Assembly: GCF_004369225.1 (NCBI RefSeq)
Contig: NZ_QFFZ01000001.1
Span: forward strand, 124,001 to 188,000
Direction of reading: 5' to 3'
DNA length: 64,000 nucleotides
DNA from: Pelotomaculum propionicicum
GTDB taxonomy: Bacteria; Bacillota; Desulfotomaculia; Desulfotomaculales; Pelotomaculaceae
The position numbers and the translations under genes are program-made. A model generated the notes under the pieces. The model was not told where the DNA came from, did no database searches, and saw only the letters and a program-made list of their open reading frames with translations. The first letter of the stretch is position 1. Each line of letters begins with the position of its first letter. Shown here piece after piece: positions 42,707 to 52,371 of the stretch.

Positions 42707-42919
42707 ATGAAGGGGGGAACTGAAACGGATGCTGACGTTTTAAGCATTGCGGGGACCTACTCCATGCTGAAAATGGTGCAGAATCAAGGCGCGGTGCAAA
42801 CGCTGGTCCTGCGCAAAATTATGGACCGGCAGGAGACGGCCATGCAGGGAGTGCTGAACACAATGCCACAGGTATCCAACCCTCCCGATCTGGGAAACAA
42901 TATTGACCGTTATGTCTAA
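42707..42919 (+). CDS. YjfB-like putative motility protein
   Basis: A 70-residue protein matching the YjfB (putative motility protein) pattern: an N-terminal helix, the central VQTLVLRKIMDRQETAMQ helix and the C-terminal signature PPDLGNNIDRYV. In Bacillus such genes belong to the SigD regulon, but their function is unclear. No flagellar genes are in the window. The start at ATG 42707 is uncertain because GGGGGG lies just after it rather than before. The 259 bases upstream (42448-42706) are AT-rich with no gene seen. Confidence 0.65.
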   Translation: MKGGTETDADVLSIAGTYSMLKMVQNQGAVQTLVLRKIMDRQETAMQGVLNTMPQVSNPPDLGNNIDRYV

Positions 42920-42940
42920 CGGTCGGAAATGCCAAAGGAA

Positions 42941-42992
42941 CGGGGACACTTCTCTATAATAGGCATTCCTTTTTGGATGAGAAATGTCCCCG
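42941..42992. repeat. REP-like inverted repeat
   Basis: CGGGGACA (42941-42948) and TGTCCCCG (42985-42992) enclose CTTCTC…GAGAAA, giving an interrupted hairpin between convergent genes. The GGGGACA(CTTCTC) core resembles dispersed REP-type elements; it may also act as a terminator for both genes. Confidence 0.5.
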
Positions 42993-43007
42993 ATTGGCTC
43001 GATTGTT

Positions 43008-43715
43008 TTACTCTCCCAAATAACACTTTCTGACTTCGGGGTTGTCGGCCATCTCGGCGGCGGGGCCTGAAAGGGCTATTTCCCCTGTTTCCAGCACATA
43101 AGCGCTGCCGGCAACGGAGAGAGCCATGTGGGCATTCTGTTCCACCAGCAGAATGGTCGTCCCTGAGTTGTTGATTTCCCTAATGATCGAGAATATCTCT
43201 TCCACCAGCATGGGGGCCAGGCCCATGGAAGGTTCGTCCATCAAAAGGAGCTGCGGCCTCGACATCAGAGCCCGGCCCATCGCCAGCATCTGCTGTTCGC
43301 CGCCGCTTAGTGTCCCGGCAAGCTGGCTCTTTCTTTCCTGGAGGCGGGGAAATCTCTTAAAAACATTGGCCAGGGATTCTTTGGCCTCCTGGGAACTGCC
43401 GCGGGAATACGCTCCCATTTCCAGGTTTTCCAGCACGGTTAGCCTGGTAAACACCCTTCGCCCTTCGGGAACCATGGAAATCCCCATGCCCACGATCTTG
43501 TAAGGCGGTACCTTGTTGACAACAGTCCCTTTGTATTCAATCCGCCCGGACTGAGCGCGCACCAGCCCGCAGATGGTCCTCAAGGTAGTGCTTTTGCCGG
43601 CCCCGTTGGCGCCGATCAGGGCGACTATTTTTCCTTCCTCAACTTCAAAGGAGATGCCTTTTAAGGCCCGGATGCCGCCATATGAGACATGCAGGTTTTC
43701 AACAGCTAAAAGCAT
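43008..43715 (-). CDS. livF: Branched-chain amino acid ABC transporter ATP-binding protein LivF
   Basis: This 235-residue ATPase is one of two in the Liv importer. Walker A GANGAGKSTTLRTI, signature LSGGEQQMLAMGRALMS, Walker B LLLMDEPSMGLAP and H-loop VEQNAHMAL are all of the LivF type. The start at ATG 43713-43715 (minus strand) is chosen over a 29-residue longer reading because it follows the livG stop by 2 bases and begins MLLAVENLHVSYGG like other LivF proteins. It is the last gene of livKHMGF. Confidence 0.96.
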   Translation of the reverse strand: MLLAVENLHVSYGGIRALKGISFEVEEGKIVALIGANGAGKSTTLRTICGLVRAQSGRIEYKGTVVNKVPPYKIVGMGISMVPEGRRVFTRLTVLENLEMGAYSRGSSQEAKESLANVFKRFPRLQERKSQLAGTLSGGEQQMLAMGRALMSRPQLLLMDEPSMGLAPMLVEEIFSIIREINNSGTTILLVEQNAHMALSVAGSAYVLETGEIALSGPAAEMADNPEVRKCYLGE

Positions 43716-43717
43716 GA

Positions 43718-44485
43718 TCAGCCCACTTCCTTCCCCAGGTAGGCGGTGATAACCGCCGGGTCCTTCTGAACCTCCGAAGGAGTGCCTGAGGCGATTTTGC
43801 ACCCGTAGTCAAGCACGTCGACACAATCAGAAATATTCATGACAAACTTCATGTCATGCTCCACCAGCAGGATGGTCACGCCGGTTTGCCGGATGTTTAA
43901 AATCATCTGCATTAATGTTTGTTTTTCCTGCGGGTTCATGCCTGCCGCCGGTTCGTCCAGGAGCAAAAGCACAGGTTCGGCGGCAAGCGCCCTGGCTATT
44001 TCCAGGCGCCTTTGTTCACCGTAGGAGAGGTTTCTGGCCTGCTCATTCTTTTTAGCGGTAAGCCCGACCAGATCAAGGGCTGACAGGGACTTTTCCGCAA
44101 TAGTTTTTTCCTCCCGCTTTATCCCCGGGTGGCGGGTCAGCGCGCCGAAAATACCCCCGCCGGCGCGGCAGTGGCGGCCGATCTTGACATTATCCAGTAC
44201 TGAAAGGTTTTTAAACAGGCGTATGTTCTGAAAGGTCCGGGCAATGCCCAGGGAAGTGATCGCGTAAGGCTTCAGGCCGGTAATGTTCTGGCCTTTAAAG
44301 GTGACCTTGCCCCGGGTGGGAGTGTAAATACCCGTGATAACGTTAAAAACCGTGCTCTTGCCGGCCCCGTTGGGCCCTATCAGTGAGCCGATCTTTCCTT
44401 CTTCCACCTGCATGTTTAACTCACTGACAGCGATCAGGCCGCCAAATCTAATTGTCATATGGTCAAGTTCAAGTAAAACAGGCAT
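43718..44485 (-). CDS. livG: Branched-chain amino acid ABC transporter ATP-binding protein LivG
   Basis: A 255-residue ATPase of the LivG type. Walker A is GPNGAGKSTVFNVITG, followed by the long LivG insert (FQNIRLFKNLSVLDNVKIG…), signature LSYGEQRRLEIARALA, Walker B LLLLDEPAAGMNP and H-loop VEHDMKFVM. It couples ATP hydrolysis to import of leucine, isoleucine and valine or related amino acids with LivF. It starts at ATG after ACCAGAGGTG, 26 bases after livM. Confidence 0.96.
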   Translation of the reverse strand: MPVLLELDHMTIRFGGLIAVSELNMQVEEGKIGSLIGPNGAGKSTVFNVITGIYTPTRGKVTFKGQNITGLKPYAITSLGIARTFQNIRLFKNLSVLDNVKIGRHCRAGGGIFGALTRHPGIKREEKTIAEKSLSALDLVGLTAKKNEQARNLSYGEQRRLEIARALAAEPVLLLLDEPAAGMNPQEKQTLMQMILNIRQTGVTILLVEHDMKFVMNISDCVDVLDYGCKIASGTPSEVQKDPAVITAYLGKEVG

Positions 44486-44511
44486 ATATACACCTCTGGT
44501 TCACTTTGTTA

Positions 44512-45411
44512 TTAACTGTCCCCGGATACAGTCCCCTTGCCGGCGCCGCGCGATCTGAGACTTCTGAAGACCCGCACCAGATCCACATTTCCCAGCAAAC
44601 CGTACGGGCGGAAAATCATCATCAGGATCATCAGGGCGCCGTAAATCAACATGCGGTATTCCTTGACAAAGCGCAGGAACTCGGGCGCCAGGCTGAGCAC
44701 GGCTGTGCCCAGGATAGTCCCCGGGATGCTGCCAAGGCCGCCCAGCACCACGAAGTTCAAGATGTCGAACGACCTGGAGAATCCGAAGTCTGAAGGGTTC
44801 AAGTACTGCATCATGTGGGCGAAAAGAGCCCCGCTGACACCGGCAAAAAAAGTGCCTACCGCGAAAGCCTTGATTTTGTACCAGTAAACGTTGATGCCCA
44901 TGGTTTCAGCCGCTATTTCGTCCTCCCGGATAGCTGCCAGCGCCCGGCCAAAACGTGAATTTTGGATGCGGTACAGGCTGAAAACTGTCAGCACAACCAG
45001 GATGTAAACAATGGCTATATTGGTTTCCTTGGGTATGCCCCCAAGCCCCATGGCACCCCCGGTAATTTTCGTGTTTATAAAAACAATCCTGACGATTTCA
45101 CCAAACCCGAGTGTGGTAATACCCAGGTAATCCCCCGTCAGGCGCATGCTCGGGATCCCCAGCAAAATTCCAAACAGGGCGGCCAACAAACCTCCAACGA
45201 GCATGTTCAAGAAAAACGGGGTATGCAGGTAAATGGTCATTAAAGCGGAAGAATAAGCGCCGATACTCAAAAAAGCGGCATGACCGAAGGAAAACTGACC
45301 TGTCACACCCGTAATAAGGTGCAGTCCTAGCGCGGCAATAAGGAAAATTCCCATCATGGTCAGGACCTGGTTATAATAAGGGTTGGTGAGGATACTTAAA
45401 ACACCTTCCAT
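44512..45411 (-). CDS. livM: Branched-chain amino acid ABC transporter permease LivM
   Basis: A 299-residue permease with about eight to nine helices. Family features include LITGVTGQFSFGHAAFLSIG near the N-terminus, the coupling motif RFGRALAAIREDEIAAETMG, and the last segment GGLGSIPGTILGTAVL. It pairs with LivH to form the membrane pore. ATG lies 4 bases before the end of livH's following gap, so livH and livM are tightly spaced (45411/45416), consistent with co-translation. Confidence 0.95.
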   Translation of the reverse strand: MEGVLSILTNPYYNQVLTMMGIFLIAALGLHLITGVTGQFSFGHAAFLSIGAYSSALMTIYLHTPFFLNMLVGGLLAALFGILLGIPSMRLTGDYLGITTLGFGEIVRIVFINTKITGGAMGLGGIPKETNIAIVYILVVLTVFSLYRIQNSRFGRALAAIREDEIAAETMGINVYWYKIKAFAVGTFFAGVSGALFAHMMQYLNPSDFGFSRSFDILNFVVLGGLGSIPGTILGTAVLSLAPEFLRFVKEYRMLIYGALMILMMIFRPYGLLGNVDLVRVFRSLRSRGAGKGTVSGDS

Positions 45412-45415
45412 CTGC

Positions 45416-46291
45416 CTACACCTTCCTCTGAATGGGATGCCCCAAAAGGCCGGTAGGCCTGAAAAGCAAGATGATGATTAAAAGGCCAAAAGAGATAGCT
45501 TCCTTGTAAGTGTCAAATCCCGCGGCTACGCCGAAAACCTCGGCTATGCCCAGCAGCAGGCCTCCCAGCATTGCTCCGGGGATACTGCCGATCCCCCCGA
45601 CAACCGCCGCACAAAAAGATTTAAGGCCCACGGTGACACCCATGAAAGGGTTGATGGAATTAAAATACATGCCCACCAGCACCCCGCCGGCGGCGGCCAG
45701 GGCGGCGCCCGCGGCAAAGGTGAAAGACACCACATGGTTAACGTTGATGCCCATCAAATTCGCGGTTTCATAGTCCTCGGAGGTAGCCCGCATGGCTTTG
45801 CCGATTTTAGTGTACTTGACTGTGATTTCAAGAAAGACCATCAACAGGCTGGCAACGATCAGGATTACAACCTGAATCAAGGAGAACTTCACCGGGCCCA
45901 GCGCATAGACTGTATCCTGGATCACGTGGGGGAAACCGAGCGGGTTGGGGTCACCCTTGATCAAGGTGACCAGTGTCTGCAGGAATATGGAAACGCCCAG
46001 GGCGGAAATAAGGGGGGCGAGCCTGGTGGAGTTGCGGAGCGGGCGGTAGGCCACCCTTTCAATCAGCACCGCCAGAGGGATGCAGACTGCCATTGCCGCC
46101 AGCAGGGCAATAAAGAAATTGACTTTGTATACGGCAACCATAATCAAGCCCACAAAAGCACCGATCATGTAGACTTCCCCGTGGGCAAAATTTATCAGCT
46201 GGATGATGCCGTAGACCATGGTGTAACCCAGGGCGATCAAAGCATAGGTCGCGCCGAGGGTCACCCCGTTTACTAGCTGCTGAAAGAACAT
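45416..46291 (-). CDS. livH: Branched-chain amino acid ABC transporter permease LivH
   Basis: A 291-residue permease with about eight helices. The start MFFQQLVNGVTLGATYALIA and NFAHGEVYMIGAF are standard for LivH. The coupling motif is GKAMRATSEDYETANLMGIN, and the pore-lining segment is FCAAVVGGIGSIPGAMLGGL. ATG follows CAGGAGG. A strong 13-bp hairpin without a T tract lies in the gap between livK and livH and probably adjusts the high ratio of binding protein to permease. Confidence 0.96.
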   Translation of the reverse strand: MFFQQLVNGVTLGATYALIALGYTMVYGIIQLINFAHGEVYMIGAFVGLIMVAVYKVNFFIALLAAMAVCIPLAVLIERVAYRPLRNSTRLAPLISALGVSIFLQTLVTLIKGDPNPLGFPHVIQDTVYALGPVKFSLIQVVILIVASLLMVFLEITVKYTKIGKAMRATSEDYETANLMGINVNHVVSFTFAAGAALAAAGGVLVGMYFNSINPFMGVTVGLKSFCAAVVGGIGSIPGAMLGGLLLGIAEVFGVAAGFDTYKEAISFGLLIIILLFRPTGLLGHPIQRKV

Positions 46292-46344
46292 TTATAAACC
46301 TCCTGATTCAGCCGCGGCACGCGGCAGAGGACGTAGATACCTGG

Positions 46345-46374
46345 GCAGCCTGCCTGTTTTTACAGGCAGGCTGC
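46345..46374 (-). other. Intercistronic hairpin between livK and livH
   Basis: GCAGCCTGCCTGT (46345-46357) pairs perfectly with ACAGGCAGGCTGC (46362-46374) around four bases. No T tract follows on the minus strand, so it more likely protects the livK 3' end or attenuates read-through than terminates fully. Confidence 0.7.
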
Positions 46375-46402
46375 GCGGCACTGAATTAGATGAAATAAAA
46401 AT

Positions 46403-47575
46403 CTAGGCTGTCGGTATTACAGTTTTAACAACAAATTCCGAGTTTTTGACTTCCTGCAGGTAGACAGGGCTCTTGATCGGTTCGCGGTTGGCGTCAAAAG
46501 TGATCGTGCCTGTCACGCCCTTGAAATCTTTGGTTTTGGCCAGCGCTTCTTTAAACACAGTCGGGTCGGCGCTGTTGGCCTTTTTCATGGCCTCGGCCAG
46601 CATCATCACAGCATCGTAGCCCTGGGCCGCGAACATATCCGGCTTGCTGTTGTTGTTCTTGGCCTGGTACTTGTCAATAAACTCCTTGGTTATGCCGACG
46701 GCGTTTTTCGAGTCCACTGCGAAACCGGCGTAAACCATGCTGCCTTCAACCGCTTTTTCTCCTAATTGATAAAGTTCCTGGCCGAGGAGCCCGTCACCGC
46801 CGGCCATAACCTGGTTCAGGCCCTGCTTGCGCATTTCTTTCATGAAAAGCGCGCCCTCGGTGTAGTAACCTGTAAAGATGACACCGTCGAAACTCTTCTG
46901 GCTCAGTGAGGTAACCTGAGCGCTGAAGTTGGTGTCTTTTTCCATAATGCTCTGCTCCGCCACAATCTCAACGCCGTATTTAGCCAGCGCCGGTTTGAAG
47001 ATGGCAGTCAGGCTTTCACTGTAGGACAGGCCGGTGGTGGTTACCAGGGCCACCTTTTTCCACTTGAGTTCTTCACTCAGGTACTTGGTGACAGCCGGGG
47101 CCGCAACAGCGTCCAGCAGCGTGTCACGGTAAATATAGTCGCCGATTTCAACAACACCGGTGCCTACGGCTCCCGCTGAAAGGAGCACTACCTTGGCCGG
47201 CTGGCAGATTTGGGCTGCCGTCTTGGTTATGCCTGTGGTCGGGTCGCCGACTATCGCCACAACTTTCTGGGTAATCATTTTCTGGGTTACATTGGCGGCC
47301 TCGCTGCTGTTGCTGCCGTGGTCGCCTTCAACAATTTCCAGCTTTTTGCCCAGAACACCGCCGGCTTTGTTGATATCATCCACCGCCATCTGCATACCCT
47401 TAAGGGTCTCAATGCCATAGTGGGCGTGGGCGCCGGTTTTTCCTCCGAGGAAACCTATCTTGATAGTGTCTCCTCCCGCAGCCTTGGGGGCATCCTTGGA
47501 GCCTCCGCAGCCGGCCGCCAGCAGCGCCACAGCCAGCAGCGCAACCAGCGCGAACAAGTAAATTCTTTTCCTCAA
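46403..47575 (-). CDS. livK: Branched-chain amino acid-binding lipoprotein LivK-like
   Basis: A 390-residue type I periplasmic-binding-protein-fold lipoprotein. The signal peptide ends in a lipobox (VALLAAGCGGS) with acylated Cys23, as needed in a monoderm-like envelope. The family start (IKIGFLGGKTGAHAHYGIE), the QPAKVVLLSAGAVG hinge region and GQELYQLGEKAVEGSMVY are typical of Leu/Ile/Val-binding (PBP1_ABC) proteins, although amides, urea or aromatic acids are other known ligands. TTG start follows AAGGAGGAG by about 10 bases. Confidence 0.93.
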   Translation of the reverse strand: MRKRIYLFALVALLAVALLAAGCGGSKDAPKAAGGDTIKIGFLGGKTGAHAHYGIETLKGMQMAVDDINKAGGVLGKKLEIVEGDHGSNSSEAANVTQKMITQKVVAIVGDPTTGITKTAAQICQPAKVVLLSAGAVGTGVVEIGDYIYRDTLLDAVAAPAVTKYLSEELKWKKVALVTTTGLSYSESLTAIFKPALAKYGVEIVAEQSIMEKDTNFSAQVTSLSQKSFDGVIFTGYYTEGALFMKEMRKQGLNQVMAGGDGLLGQELYQLGEKAVEGSMVYAGFAVDSKNAVGITKEFIDKYQAKNNNSKPDMFAAQGYDAVMMLAEAMKKANSADPTVFKEALAKTKDFKGVTGTITFDANREPIKSPVYLQEVKNSEFVVKTVIPTA

Positions 47576-47640
47576 TTCTTTAATCTCCTCCTTGATATAT
47601 TTGGCACTTTTTTGACAGGTTCACCTCCCGCAAGTCCAGA

Positions 47641-47669
47641 ATTAAAAATAAAATAAGTCATAATTTCAA
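47641..47669 (-). promoter_or_regulatory. livKHMGF promoter
   Basis: On the minus strand TTGAAA (complement of 47664-47669) and TTTAAT (complement of 47641-47646) are 17 bases apart, 65 bases before livK. Confidence 0.5.
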
Positions 47670-47764
47670 CACTTTTTACCCTAATCCTTCTTTCTTTGGC
47701 ATAGAGGGGAAACCTTGCTTTAAGAATCCTGGAACCTTTACTCGTAGATTAGACTTTGTAAAAG

Positions 47765-48646
47765 CTAATTTCTCACAGAGGAAATGAAGACGCAAAGGCC
47801 GAAAATAACGGTAATACCGCCGGCAACCTGCAGCAGGCCGGGTATCTCCTGAAAAATAAAATAGGCCAGGATTGTCGCCCCTACAGGTTCGCCGAGTATA
47901 CTGACTGAAACCACCACGGCCTTAACATAACGGAGCGCCCAGTTAAAAACGGTATGGCCTAAAATAGTGGGGACAACGGCAAGGGCGAAAAACCAGAGCC
48001 AGTCAAAAGCGGGGTAAGGATAAAACCGGGTTCCGGCCGCCAGGTTGAAAATGAGCAGAACGGCCGCGGCAGAGCCAAATACCACAAAGACATAGGGAAA
48101 AAGTGAGAGCCCGGACCTTAATTTACGGCCGATCATAACGTAAACAGCCACAAAAAAAGCCCCGCTGAAAGCCAGGATGTCTCCTTTTAAGGCCGTACCG
48201 CCCAACTGGAAATCGTTGATGCCGATCAACACGCTGCCGGCCAGGGCTATGGCCGCCCCCGCCAGACCTCTAATGCCGATCTTCTCTTTCAAAAGCAAAA
48301 CACCGCCTGTAACGACGAAGAGGGGCTGCATCGTAACCAGCACAGTGGAACTGGCGACGGAAGTATAATTAAGAGAGGTTATCCAAACAGAAAAATGCAG
48401 GGCTAAAAAAGCGCCGGCAAGCGCCGCCATACCGAGATCCCGCCTCTTGATGCCCCTGAGTTCTTGGCGGCCGCCGGCATTCAAGGCCAGCGGGGCAAGC
48501 AGGGCCACCGTGAAGGCCAGCCTGTAAAACGCTATCACCAGCGGGGGGGCGGTGGCAAGCTTGGTGAAAATGGAGGAAAAAGCGACTGCCGCCACACCCA
48601 GTAATACAGCCGCAAGAGGGTTGATTAAAGATTCTTTTCTTTCCAC
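47765..48646 (-). CDS. EamA/DMT-superfamily transporter
   Basis: A 293-residue protein with ten hydrophobic helices in two EamA repeats (about 10-140 and 150-285), typical of drug/metabolite exporters of the RhaT/YdcZ group. The first repeat has AFYRLAFTVALLAPLAL and SVASSTVLVTMQPLFVV; the second has FGSAAAVLLIF and LGEPVGATILAYFIFQE. The substrate is unknown; amino acids or metabolites are common for this group. GTG start follows GGAGATATCT. It is encoded in the direction opposite to the iron-sulfur protein at 48794. Confidence 0.88.
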   Translation of the reverse strand: MERKESLINPLAAVLLGVAAVAFSSIFTKLATAPPLVIAFYRLAFTVALLAPLALNAGGRQELRGIKRRDLGMAALAGAFLALHFSVWITSLNYTSVASSTVLVTMQPLFVVTGGVLLLKEKIGIRGLAGAAIALAGSVLIGINDFQLGGTALKGDILAFSGAFFVAVYVMIGRKLRSGLSLFPYVFVVFGSAAAVLLIFNLAAGTRFYPYPAFDWLWFFALAVVPTILGHTVFNWALRYVKAVVVSVSILGEPVGATILAYFIFQEIPGLLQVAGGITVIFGLCVFISSVRN

Positions 48647-48793
48647 AGATATCTCCGTTTGTCGTTTTATTATGAATTCTCTGCCTGTTGTCCGGTTTCC
48701 TTTATAAAATCACAATGGAAACAAAAACCAAGTTTTTTTCAGAGGCTAATATATAAGAGCTTTAAAAGAATAAATACTTATCGGGGGATTCTA

Positions 48794-49552
48794 ATGAAAG
48801 CATTAATTAAAGATGTGTTAGGCAGAACAGTATCAGAAAACGGGAGACAGGGCCTCTACCGCGGCCCGCTTACCGGATTTGCCCGGGCGGATGACCCGCT
48901 CTTCAGTGAATTAAAACAGGCGGTCGGGACCAGCCACCTGCTTCCTTCTGATATTCTTGCCGGAGCGAAATCGGTGGCGGCTTTTTTCATCCCGTTCAGC
49001 AAAGAGCTGGTTGAGGTAAATAAAAAGCACGCCTACGTTGCCAGGGAATGGGCGGAGGCGTACATTGAAACAAACAGGCTGATCAGCCTTTGCTGTGAGA
49101 GGCTGGCGGAAGCGTTGGCGGCTGAAGGGGTAAAGACAAACTGGCAGCAGCCCACCCATAACTTTGACCCGGAAAAGCTCATTTCTTTCTGGTCCCACAA
49201 GCATGTGGCCTATATCTGCGGCCTGGGCGCCTTCGGCCTGCACCACATGCTTATAACTGCCGCCGGCTGCGCGGGACGCGTCGGCAGCATTGTTATGGAC
49301 CAGCCGATAGATCCCACACCCCGCCCGGAAACGCAGTACTGCCTTTTTCACAGCGGCGGCAAATGCCTTGCCTGCGTCCGGAACTGCCCCACCGGCGCCC
49401 TGACGCGGGAAGGGCTGAACAAGCAGAAATGCTATGAGCGCTGCCTGGAAGTCGACGCTTACTACAGCGACCTGGGTGTCTGCGACGTCTGCGGCAAATG
49501 CGCCACCGGGCCGTGCGCGGTAAGGGAACTGCAACCGGGGCAAGGTGTATAA
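48794..49552 (+). CDS. Iron-sulfur protein distantly related to epoxyqueuosine reductase
   Basis: ATG 48794 follows CGGGGG and gives a 252-residue protein; upstream in-frame codons precede the SD. Two ferredoxin-like cluster motifs lie in the C-terminal third: CLFHSGGKCLACVRNCPTGA and a second Cys set (KCYERCLEVDAY … CDVCGKCATGPC). The N-terminal domain (about 1-165) contains the QueG-like SVAAFFIPF and GLGAFGLHHMLITAAGCAGR segments. It lacks the HEAT-repeat C-terminus of QueG, so it may be a different reductase, perhaps corrinoid-linked. It ends 7 bases before the convergent MFS gene. Confidence 0.8.
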   Translation: MKALIKDVLGRTVSENGRQGLYRGPLTGFARADDPLFSELKQAVGTSHLLPSDILAGAKSVAAFFIPFSKELVEVNKKHAYVAREWAEAYIETNRLISLCCERLAEALAAEGVKTNWQQPTHNFDPEKLISFWSHKHVAYICGLGAFGLHHMLITAAGCAGRVGSIVMDQPIDPTPRPETQYCLFHSGGKCLACVRNCPTGALTREGLNKQKCYERCLEVDAYYSDLGVCDVCGKCATGPCAVRELQPGQGV

Positions 49553-49559
49553 ACAGTCT

Positions 49560-50801
49560 TTACCTGGCCTGGCGCGCCGGCGCCGCGGCGAAAGCATCAG
49601 GGACCTGTTTGATAAACGGTTTTTTAGAAAACAGCAGCCAGAACGCCCCGCCTGTCAGACCGGTTAAAAAGTTCATAATACCGAGCGCGAAAATGGTATT
49701 GGCCCAGTCCAGAGAGATTAAAAACATCCCTAAACTGCCCATCAAAAGGGCGCAGCAGCCCATGAGCGAGGAAGCTGAACCGGTGTCTTCACGCTGTTGC
49801 TCCAGCATCAGGTTGGTGCCGGGCGGACGCAAACAACTTCCGGCGATGGTACACGGGATCAGCGAGACGGCGAACAGCCAGGGACTAAAATTGCCCAGGC
49901 CGCGTACCAGCAGCCCGCCCAGGGTCATTGCCGCAAAACAGGCGATAATAATTGAACTGCGGTAAAACCGCCTGGATAAATTTATGTACAGCAGCGGGCC
50001 AAGCAGCAAACATAGCGCGTTAAGGGCAAAAAAATAGCTGTACACCTGCTCGCTCAGCCCAAACCATTTGATATAGATATAGGACGAAGAGGCTACAAAA
50101 GACAGCATAGGTATGCTGCATAAAGAAAAAACCAGGAGCAGGGATGCAAATCCAGGATTTTTAAGCACTGTTCCCAGGCGGCCCATCGTCTGAAATATGG
50201 TGCCGGTATAACGTACTCCTATGGTTTCTTCCAGGGCAGCGCCGCCTGCCAGGGCTAAAAGCCCGGCCCCGGTCAGAATCCAGAAGACACCCCGCCAGGT
50301 GGTAAACGTCAGCATAGCGGCGCCCAGCACCGGAGCCACCGCCGGAGCAACCACCACCATGGAATTTACCAGCGCCAGGAAGGATTCACGCTTCCTGCCG
50401 TCATAAACATCTTTGACGATAGCTGTCGCCACCGCAGAAGCCGAACTGCCCCCGGCAGCCTGAAAAACACGGAAAATAATTAACTGATAAATATTCCCGG
50501 CGCATGCGCACATAAGACTTGCCGACGCATAGATAATCATGCCCGCCAGCAGTACAGGCCGGCGCCCGTACTTATCGCTTAACGGTCCCCAGAACAGGAT
50601 CCCGGCGCTGTAAAAGATAAAGAATAAGATTAGAGTGAGGTTGACTATGTTCACCGGAGCGTGAAAATAGTTCGTCATGCCCGGTAAAGAAGGTAGATAG
50701 AGGTCGGTGGACAGCGGAGTGAAAGCGCTGAGAAATGCTATGAGCGCCACCAGCCCTTTCTGACCAAGGCGCTTTTGCTCTTTGTTTTTATAAGTGCTCA
50801 T
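49560..50801 (-). CDS. Bcr/CflA-family MFS multidrug exporter
   Basis: A 413-residue major facilitator with 12 helices. The TM1 signature (LIAFLSAFTPLSTDLYLPSL), the motif A loop (GPLSDKYGRRPVLLAG) after TM2, and motif C-like segment (VAPAVAPVLGAAML) in TM5 are those of the Bcr/CflA proton-drug antiporters. It starts at ATG; no strong SD is seen. Next to a rifamycin-phosphotransferase remnant, it may belong to a resistance-related patch, though that is inference. Confidence 0.92.
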   Translation of the reverse strand: MSTYKNKEQKRLGQKGLVALIAFLSAFTPLSTDLYLPSLPGMTNYFHAPVNIVNLTLILFFIFYSAGILFWGPLSDKYGRRPVLLAGMIIYASASLMCACAGNIYQLIIFRVFQAAGGSSASAVATAIVKDVYDGRKRESFLALVNSMVVVAPAVAPVLGAAMLTFTTWRGVFWILTGAGLLALAGGAALEETIGVRYTGTIFQTMGRLGTVLKNPGFASLLLVFSLCSIPMLSFVASSSYIYIKWFGLSEQVYSYFFALNALCLLLGPLLYINLSRRFYRSSIIIACFAAMTLGGLLVRGLGNFSPWLFAVSLIPCTIAGSCLRPPGTNLMLEQQREDTGSASSLMGCCALLMGSLGMFLISLDWANTIFALGIMNFLTGLTGGAFWLLFSKKPFIKQVPDAFAAAPARQAR

Positions 50802-50861
50802 TTTTTAAGTTTTCGGTAGCTGGATGAAAGATTCCTTCATTCTTTAAAGGAGAAAACAATC

Positions 50862-52054
<1,193 letters not shown>

Positions 52055-52236
52055 TAGGTGCTCTTATGTTAAAATTGTTTATAGTAAAAAGCCGATTTAG
52101 TTTTATATGAAATAACTTAAAATGCTGATAATAAACGCAACGGTAGGTTTTGCGATGAATGGGTACCGTCTACCGGGGTGGTACTAATAGACATTGATGA
52201 GCGAATAAGTATAAAGAAAAAAATCAGGAGAAAGAA

Positions 52237-52334
52237 CATGTATCAAATTATTACAGCAAAGGGAGAAAGTCGGCCGGAATGCTCCGTGTCCATGCGGCAG
52301 TGGTAAGAAATATAAAAATTGCTGCCTTCAATAG
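52237..52334 (+). pseudogene. Frameshifted SEC-C motif fragment
   Basis: In one frame [18 protein letters not shown] (52272-52325) is a perfect SEC-C zinc motif, the usual C-terminal end of SecA and many other proteins, with stop at 52332-52334. An SD (AGGAGAAAG) and ATG at 52239 start a different frame that stops after 22 codons. The remaining bases from 52055 to 52236 hold no gene. The parent gene cannot be named. Confidence 0.6.
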
Positions 52335-52371
52335 ATGTAATGCAATGATCCCTGTATATGGTAAATTAAGA

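Noticed and set aside
48659-48793. 45-residue N-terminal extension of the QueG-like protein
   Set aside because: It precedes the SD at 48780 and overlaps the promoter region shared with the divergent transporter gene.
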